Assembly (NCBI GenBank): GCA_037976565.1
Contig: CP137669.1
Span: 37,040,912 to 37,104,911, forward strand
Length of the DNA stretch: 64,000 nt
Source: Mesocentrotus franciscanus
Taxonomy: Eukaryota > Echinodermata > Echinoidea > Camarodonta > Strongylocentrotidae
Direction: 5' to 3'
Positions 57,839-64,000 of this stretch are shown piece by piece. The notes beneath the pieces were generated by a model. It saw only the letters and a program-made list of their open reading frames with translations, made no database searches and was not told the origin of the DNA. Each line of letters opens with the position of its first letter. Within the stretch, counting starts at the first letter, position 1. The position numbers and the translations under genes are program-made.

Positions 57839-59682
57839 AAAGAAAAAAACATCCCATGAAATATTTGAATACTGTATCGTTAATTTTTTTGATTTTTTGT
57901 TTGTTGATGAATTATTGACCGTTTTGGGGGCTTATACCAATCACTGTGTATGCGCTTTGAAAAAATTAATGATGTCATTGACAATATGTTGGCGAGCATT
58001 GGTTGTATATAAGACAAAAAAGGATTGGGATGATTTTGTGAATTTTGTTTTCTAATAAAAATTAGTACTTTTTGATTACACAAACATGATTTCGTTTATG
58101 CATCGTCCTAACATTCTGCAGTTTACAGCAGCTTTATAATCTAGATTTCTTGTCTAGAATAGCCTATATACATGCATTTCATTTCATTATACTCATTTAT
58201 TGCACAATGACCACATTACACATGATTAAGAAATATCGTTTGAAAAATATGAATTTATTTTCATTCATCAAATTCACCAGTCTAGATAACAATTTCTTAA
58301 CATCAAAAAAATATAATTAACATGATGAGTACACCATTTTGTTGTAAAATGATTATGCAGCCAGAACATGATGATGGCTACAGTAAACTGGGAAATACAT
58401 TTTAACCTTTAGCAATTTTGAAGGAACCAGTGCACTTCCTCCAGCACTGTTTTTGACATTTTATTTGCTTTTGGCCATTTTGATTCGATTTGATTTAGTA
58501 TTTTTGTAATGTTAATTTGTTTTGTTTTTGTTTTTGAGTAATCAGCTACGGCCCTGAAACTGCAAATCGATTCCTTCAAGTCAAAATGCAGATCAGTACT
58601 TCGGCTACACTTTCGAGTGTCAGTCCGTTTCTGAGCCTCTTTCTTATTCCATGATAAGTACATAGTTCATATTTATGAAATCACAAACATTTTGTTCATT
58701 GTTTTTCAGAATATTTTCTGATGAGAAAAAGTAAAATTAATGAATCATTAAATGACCTATTTATAAAAGTAGTATGCAGTACATTTAATAGAATATATGA
58801 ATTATTTCAGAAACATTGTCCTGATATCAGTTTGGAAGAAAAGAGGCTTCATGGAAATTAGATATTCCAGTTTTTAGCAAGAATTCTGAAGAAAAAAATT
58901 CAATACAGGCACAATCTTCAGCCTCATATTAAACTAGATGGATCTTTGACTGCGCGCAGTCGAAAATGATGCCTCTGCCATAGAGCAATTTTACAAAGCA
59001 CAGCAGAAGCAATTTTTAAAATTCAAGTTTGATAGTAATCCATCCGTCGGTTCTAATGATAATGCGTTCACAAGCTATTTTTGCATTCATAATGAGCCCC
59101 ATGACCTTTGACCTTATGACCCTAAAATCTAATCAGTTCATTGGCTCTGCAAGATACATAGATGTCTTGAGTTTGATGGTAATCCGTCCATCAGTTCTAA
59201 TGATGTGATCACTAGCTATTTTTGCGTACATAATGAGCCCCATGACCTTTGACCTCCGACCTCATGAACCCAAAATCTAATCAGTTCATTGGCTCTGCAA
59301 GATACATACATGACCCAAGTTTGGTGAGAATCCATTAATCGGTTCTTGAGATAACGCGATCACGAGAACGGGACGTACAGACGTACGGAGGGACGGACGG
59401 ACCACCCAAAAACATAATGCCTCCGGCTACTTCGTTGCGGAGGCATGGAGGCATAAAAATGATTCACAACTCGTGTAAAAATATTTGATCTGTCTAAGTC
59501 AATTCCAAAATCTAGAATTAACAGTATCTCCAAAACTTCACTCGAAAATATAAGTGGCAGATATTTCAGATATATTTCAATTTAATCTGCTTTGTATATA
59601 TCTCTTTTAGTTAAAAAAATAAATGTTATCCATAATCCTTTATAAAGAAGCTTGAAAGAGCTTGCTTCTCTTATTTCAAAGC
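57839..59682. other. Copy-B intergenic DNA with two insertions
   Basis: Colinear with 24737-26275 except for 58418-58557, which replaces the copy-A LINE fragment, and a repeat of about 520 bp at 58935-59460. No host gene. Confidence 0.6.
58935..59460. mobile_element. Non-autonomous repeat with GATGCCTC/GGAGGCAT ends, absent from copy A
   Basis: Inserted at CTCATATTAAA relative to 26068 of copy A. It contains two tandem units of about 120 bp (GTTCTAATGAT..CATAATGAGCCCCATGACCT..CAAGATACAT) and ends CTTCGTTGCGGAGGCATGGA. Both units carry TGACCTTTGACCT. Confidence 0.75.
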
Positions 59683-62600
59683 TTACGGTAGGGAAGGAAT
59701 GGGGGTAGGTGCCACATAGTCGGCTATGGGGACAAAGTCAACATCGTAATTGAATGCTCTGGGGCCAATGACGTCTAGGGCTTGTGGCAATCGTAGAGCT
59801 GTAGGGCTTGGCAGGGCGATGACGGCTACACGGAGACCGTATTGGACCTCTTCTGTCGGGACAGGATGACCCTTGTCAGCGTCGGTAATGGTGATGATGT
59901 CAGGTGTCATGGCAACGATCTGTACAGAAAGTATTATATTTCAACTCGTTCACTTTTGATAAACATGACTATTTGATTAACAGATGAATGACAACTACAT
60001 ATAATAATGTAAAACTTTATAGTGCATCAAAATTGTTTTCATAATTGTATTTTACAATAGTACAAATCTGAGAAAAAAAGGAGAAGCTTCATCAAATATT
60101 TGTATGTGAATGACAACAGTATTAATGTACATAGAGCTACATTTTAATTCATTAAAGAATGTGAATAGTCTCTTTCTTTTTCATACCCAAACGATTCATT
60201 GCATTATTCAATAGTATTAATCATTTTATTACTAACCTTGTCTTGTGTTTGCCAAATAAATATTACATTTGAAAGGAACCTTACTGTACTGTCATTCATT
60301 ACGTTGCATGTATTTTTTGAAGGTTCGTTAATGCAAAGGTTTATTTACCAGAAGGTGTGTGATTCCAATGGTTTGTAATTTTTACGAAGGCTCATTCTTA
60401 TGAAATTTCACAATTCAGGAGGTTAATATTTCAGAAGATTAAATAGAACTCTATTGGTTTCAGAATTACAAACCTTTGGGATAATAGCCCCTAAAGCATT
60501 CTAAAAATTATGAGTCTTCGGAAAGAAAAAAAAACTTGTGAAAAATAAGAGCAATTTTGAATGCCGAATTACAAAATTTCCTCCACAAACGAAATACTAC
60601 ACACCTTTTCCTGGAGCACGCCGTCAACGATTTTCCGTTCCTTAGCAACAAGATTCTCGTTCTGGAAACAAACTAGAAAGGAAACTCCAGAGTACTCTCC
60701 CGATCCTTCTACCAGCACGTCTCCCTTATCAAAACCCCCTGTAGTCTCACGATTTACGTTGGTTATCTGTAAGTGATAGAAAAGATAATTTAGTATATCT
60801 TTGGTGGAATATCAATGAATAACACCATTTTTTATGAAGACCAATCCGCCTGATGAAATGTCCCAGAGTGGACGTGAAACGTCGCAGTTAGTTTACTCAA
60901 AGTAAGTCTAATTGACTTGTTTTCAACATTTGATGTTACTATTTATTATCATTATTTTGGCATCACTTGTGGAGTAGAAATTTTTATGAACACCAAATTT
61001 CTTTCAAGAGTAATTTAACTTTAGTAAAGAATTCATTAGACCATTAACCAGTTGAAATAGGGATGTGATTCCACAACTTTTGCCTAAGTATTGAAATTCT
61101 TCTGATAAAAGCAACAACTTTGTCTTCAAATATTATTAGCTTTATTCATTGGAATATTCATACTGGGTCAAGTATCAAAAGCAACAAAAGGCAAAGAACA
61201 AACCCTGTAAAAAAGGTTTACATTTTTACTAGGGGGCATATATAAGACAACTTGAAAAAGAAGACAATGGAAAATGAAAACAAAAAACAGGTGTTATCAT
61301 TTTCATTCGGAGAGCAGTGGGCGGGGGATTGGCACCTGCCACTGCAAGATCCCTTCTTCTTTTGCTACAGTTAACAACTAAATTATTCATACGCCTTTTT
61401 AATTAGATGTTTTTTTGTGTGTTTTCTAACTCAAGATTGGAAGGTGGACTGGTTGAATTAGGGCCTTTGTTGAATACTTTTAGATGTAAGCTTTAATATG
61501 TCACGTTCTCAATAAACATGAATCAGGAGGAGTCAACTTTTCATGTACTTAATATTTTTTACAAAATTTGGTAAGGGTGTGAGTAATTTAGTTGATAACT
61601 GTATGTGTCACAACTGACAGAAAACCACCCGTTCTCACCTTACCACTGATGAGAAGCACCCCGTTGCCAGCCTGAGCGATGGCCTGGATCGGGTCAGAGC
61701 TAGAGCTTTGTGATGTCATCACTACACGACCCAGATGCCAGGCACGGCTGTAGGAGTATGGTACCGTTGAGGCTAAAATATCCTCCTTGCTCAGTGGTGC
61801 GAAGACCAGTCCTCCAGAACATCTTTGTGAATAATAATAACAGAAAGCAAGTCGGTGCCATGTGGATATTTTTTATCGCCTCGGTAACCGTCACAATTGA
61901 CAAGGAATTGTTGTAAACAACAACAACTGAATTGAGAAAGTGCAAAAAACTTTATTTCTTTTAAAAATTGTATTTTAGGAACTTTTTGGAAAGATGTCAA
62001 GTTTGGGTGTGCTAAAAGTTTAGCTACCTTGTTTAAAGGAACTAGATAAAAGTACAGAAAACGGGGGATAAACAGATGAATAAAATAGGCCTACACATCA
62101 TCCCAGACTTCTTTTTTCTTTTAAAGACCTAGCAACTTTGTGTTTATTGCAGCTCCCATTCAAAATTCTAATCAATTTAAAGAACTATATGGTTTCAATA
62201 GTACCAGTTATTTAAAGATGGGCATCTTAGCAGACCAACAGTCCACTAGACTAACAGCCCATGAGACTGACGGCCCACAACACTGAAAGCCCATGAGATC
62301 GACATTGTCTGTCTAGCGAACCTTCTGAAAAGATATCAGAGGACTCACAAGGCTATTTACATGTGGCTGTAGCCAACAAAAGGGTGCCTTAAAATTTAGC
62401 CTTACCCCATTTGACCTCCGACGACATTACGAAAACAGTTTTCAACCTGAACTGAGTTTGCTGCCTCAGCTATCACGGACTGTTGACTACCGTCACTAAC
62501 CAATACCGCGGGATACAAGGGTTTCTTGTGTACCGAGGGAAGGAACATCTAACAAAACAAACAAACAAGAAATAAACAAATAACAACATTACACACAGGG

Positions 62601-63879
62601 CGTTGCTGGATTATTCTAAAAGTGGGAAGGGGAGGGTGGCTGTCAGACTAGATTTGTTAGCTGGAAGTTAGATGGAAAACTTTCAACAAACCCCTCCCCC
62701 ACCGCAAAAGGTCATTCTTTAAATTTTTGAATTTGAAGAAAAAGAGGCAAAACAGGTAGTCAGATTTTTTAAATTGGCTGACAGATGATGAAAAGAATTT
62801 TTAAGGAAGGAAAAAAAAGAGGTGATTTGATTTTTGTTATTTGCGGACAAAGCCTCTAACAGGAGCCTTGGTGAAAAGTGTCGATATCCTCATCCTTTCA
62901 ACATAAGCTGTAACTGAATAAAAGGAAAACTAGCACTATATGATCACAAAGACTTTCAAGGAATAAATGCCTGGGTAAGTTCAATACTCAATTGTATTGC
63001 CTTTACTAATAACATTCCCATTATTATGTCATTATAATGTTCTTGCATTCCAATAGGTAATGGACAAAGGCTACTGAAATTGTCATTTGTTGACTCCTTT
63101 ACATGTCTTTACAATCGTATTAAATATAAACCATGTCATCGTGAAATTCACCTCTAACCTTCATTTCATGACTACTCACTCAACGGATTCACTGCCTGTA
63201 TATTTATTTTTATTTATTCATTTATTTACCATTTATTGGATGGACCACCCTGATCCCTTGATACTGGGCGCACCAATAATTAGTAGCTGAAGTTAGCCAG
63301 ATCTTTAATTGTAAGAATTTATGAATGCAGGCTAATACCTCATTCACACCCACGAGACTAACACTGGACCGACACCAGATTGATAAGAGACAGAACAAAG
63401 AAGTATATTACCACAAATGGCCAATAGGTGGTAATTAGTTAGTCTGGCGGTGTGACTAAGGCACAATGTGTGAACCAGACGCTCATTTTTAAAAACGCAA
63501 CATAAAAAAAAAGAACGCTGCATTTTTTTAATGATGCAAATGAACGCCAACTATGAGTATTCACTGAGCTCTGTGTTATAAAATACAGAAATGTGAGGTG
63601 TATTGCACTTACGTCATCATTAAAAAATGCAGCGTTTCTCGCTGTGTCTTATCTGAATGAGGATTAATACCTGTAACTCTGGGAATGCCCTCCCCATTCC
63701 ATCGCAGTCTAGTATGGGTACATCAAGCTCGGCACCAACAACCAGAGGTTCAATGGAGTTCAATCCACCTATCTCTGCTGCCAGGATCGCACAAACCCTG
63801 TCAGGTGCAGATGTCTGAGAGCAGAGAGTGTAGTCCTTCACATAGACCAGTCCGTTGTTTATATTGTCATCTGCATTTT
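59683..63879 (-). CDS. DUF917 / S-methyl-thiohydantoin desulfurase-like protein, last five exons
   Basis: Minus-strand exons in transcription order: about 63671-63879, 62406-62548, 61639-61822, 60605-60766 and 59683-59919. All junction phases agree. The peptide carries the family's hallmark strings: ILAAEIGGLNSIEPLVVGAE, LDCDGMGRAFPELQ, YPAVLVSDG, VENCFRNVVGGQMG, VLLISGKITNV, GGFDKGDVLVEG, ITITDADKGHPVPTEEVQYG, RVAVIALPSP, GPRAFNYDVDFVPI. DUF917 proteins are known mainly from bacteria, archaea and fungi, some annotated as hydantoin-utilisation or S-Me-THD proteins. The substrate here is unknown. The N-terminal part lies beyond the right edge. The first exon's acceptor is uncertain. No stop or frameshift. 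Its last exon has a duplicate at 26276-26512. Confidence 0.9.
60320..60560. repeat. Weak inverted repeat of GAAGGTTCATTA-type words
   Basis: CCAATGGTTTGTAATTTTT is mirrored by AGAATTACAAACCTTTGG about 100 bp on. Words like GAAGGTTCGTTA and GAAGGCTCATTCTTATG recur. It lies at the outer end of copy B and may be a degraded foldback repeat. Confidence 0.4.
62222..62312. repeat. 16-bp GCCCATGAGACT minisatellite
   Basis: Consecutive 16-bp units CCAACAGTCCACTAGA, CTAACAGCCCATGAGA, CTGACGGCCCACAACA and CTGAAAGCCCATGAGA, then a degraded unit. It lies in an intron of the DUF917 gene and belongs to the same family as 15175-15300. Confidence 0.78.
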
Positions 63880-64000
63880 CTGTCACATTTTAGATATTGA
63901 AAAACAACCACAACAACATCAGTAACAATAACAACACCAATACTACTGCAACTAGTACTACTACTAGAAGAAGTTCTGAAGGTTCATAATTCCGAAGCAC

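Larger units (their letters stand above)
27429..60332. repeat. Tandem segmental duplication, copy B, split by a 27-kb insertion
   Basis: Left part 27429-28316 and right part 55588-60332 are colinear with copy A. Between them, about 305 bp of copy-A sequence (22870-23175) is missing and 27.3 kb of foreign DNA is present. Copy B keeps the DUF917 last exon attached to its upstream exons. Confidence 0.88.

Overview
The window is animal nuclear DNA: split genes with consensus splice sites, long AT-rich introns and a very heavy load of mobile and minisatellite DNA. The gene set points to a marine invertebrate deuterostome, most likely a sea urchin, as inference only. It includes a Toll-like receptor encoded in one exon, a CYP2-clan P450, a NOX4-like oxidase, WDR27, an unfamiliar protein kinase and a DUF917-family gene. 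The repeat vocabulary fits too (CAGTGGCGGATCC ends, AAGCGCTTAGAGACG SINE tails, foldback elements).

Layout. 1-330 is an ATC microsatellite. 436-3400 (+) holds the last five exons of a WDR27-like gene. 3.4-8.1 kb is repeats. 8131-12223 (+) is a ten-exon coiled-coil plus kinase-domain gene with an apparent one-base insertion in exon 5. 12.2-20.5 kb is gene-poor and holds a complete 2-kb foldback element (15512-17556), several MITEs and a SINE with an SRP-RNA-like head. 20579-24736 (+) is an intact five-exon P450 of 581 residues.

A tandem duplication follows. About 4.86 kb (22054-26915), running from P450 intron 2 through the last exon of a minus-strand DUF917 gene, recurs from 27429 to about 60332. 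Copy A leaves the P450 whole plus an orphan DUF917 last exon at 26276-26512. Copy B leaves a headless P450 pseudogene (27776-28316 and 55588-57838) and the in-place DUF917 gene (59683-63879, running off the right edge).

Copy B has been blown open by about 27 kb of inserted DNA that replaces about 305 bp of P450 exon 3. The insert holds a decayed L1/Tx1-type LINE inside a target duplication of about 75 bp (28946-34050). To its right is a 21.5-kb segment bounded by inverted arrays of a 15-bp minisatellite (34085-34360 and 54885-55583). Inside that segment are the first six exons of a NOX4-like NADPH oxidase (+, 38812-51497), a complete TLR gene (-, 41948-44602) nested in NOX intron 2, and a second LINE. 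The inverted arrays have the architecture of the TU foldback transposons described from sea urchins, so the segment may be a giant gene-carrying foldback element. A rearrangement between two foldback copies is the main alternative. Four minisatellite families with 15-21 bp units and the same word-like architecture occur in this window.
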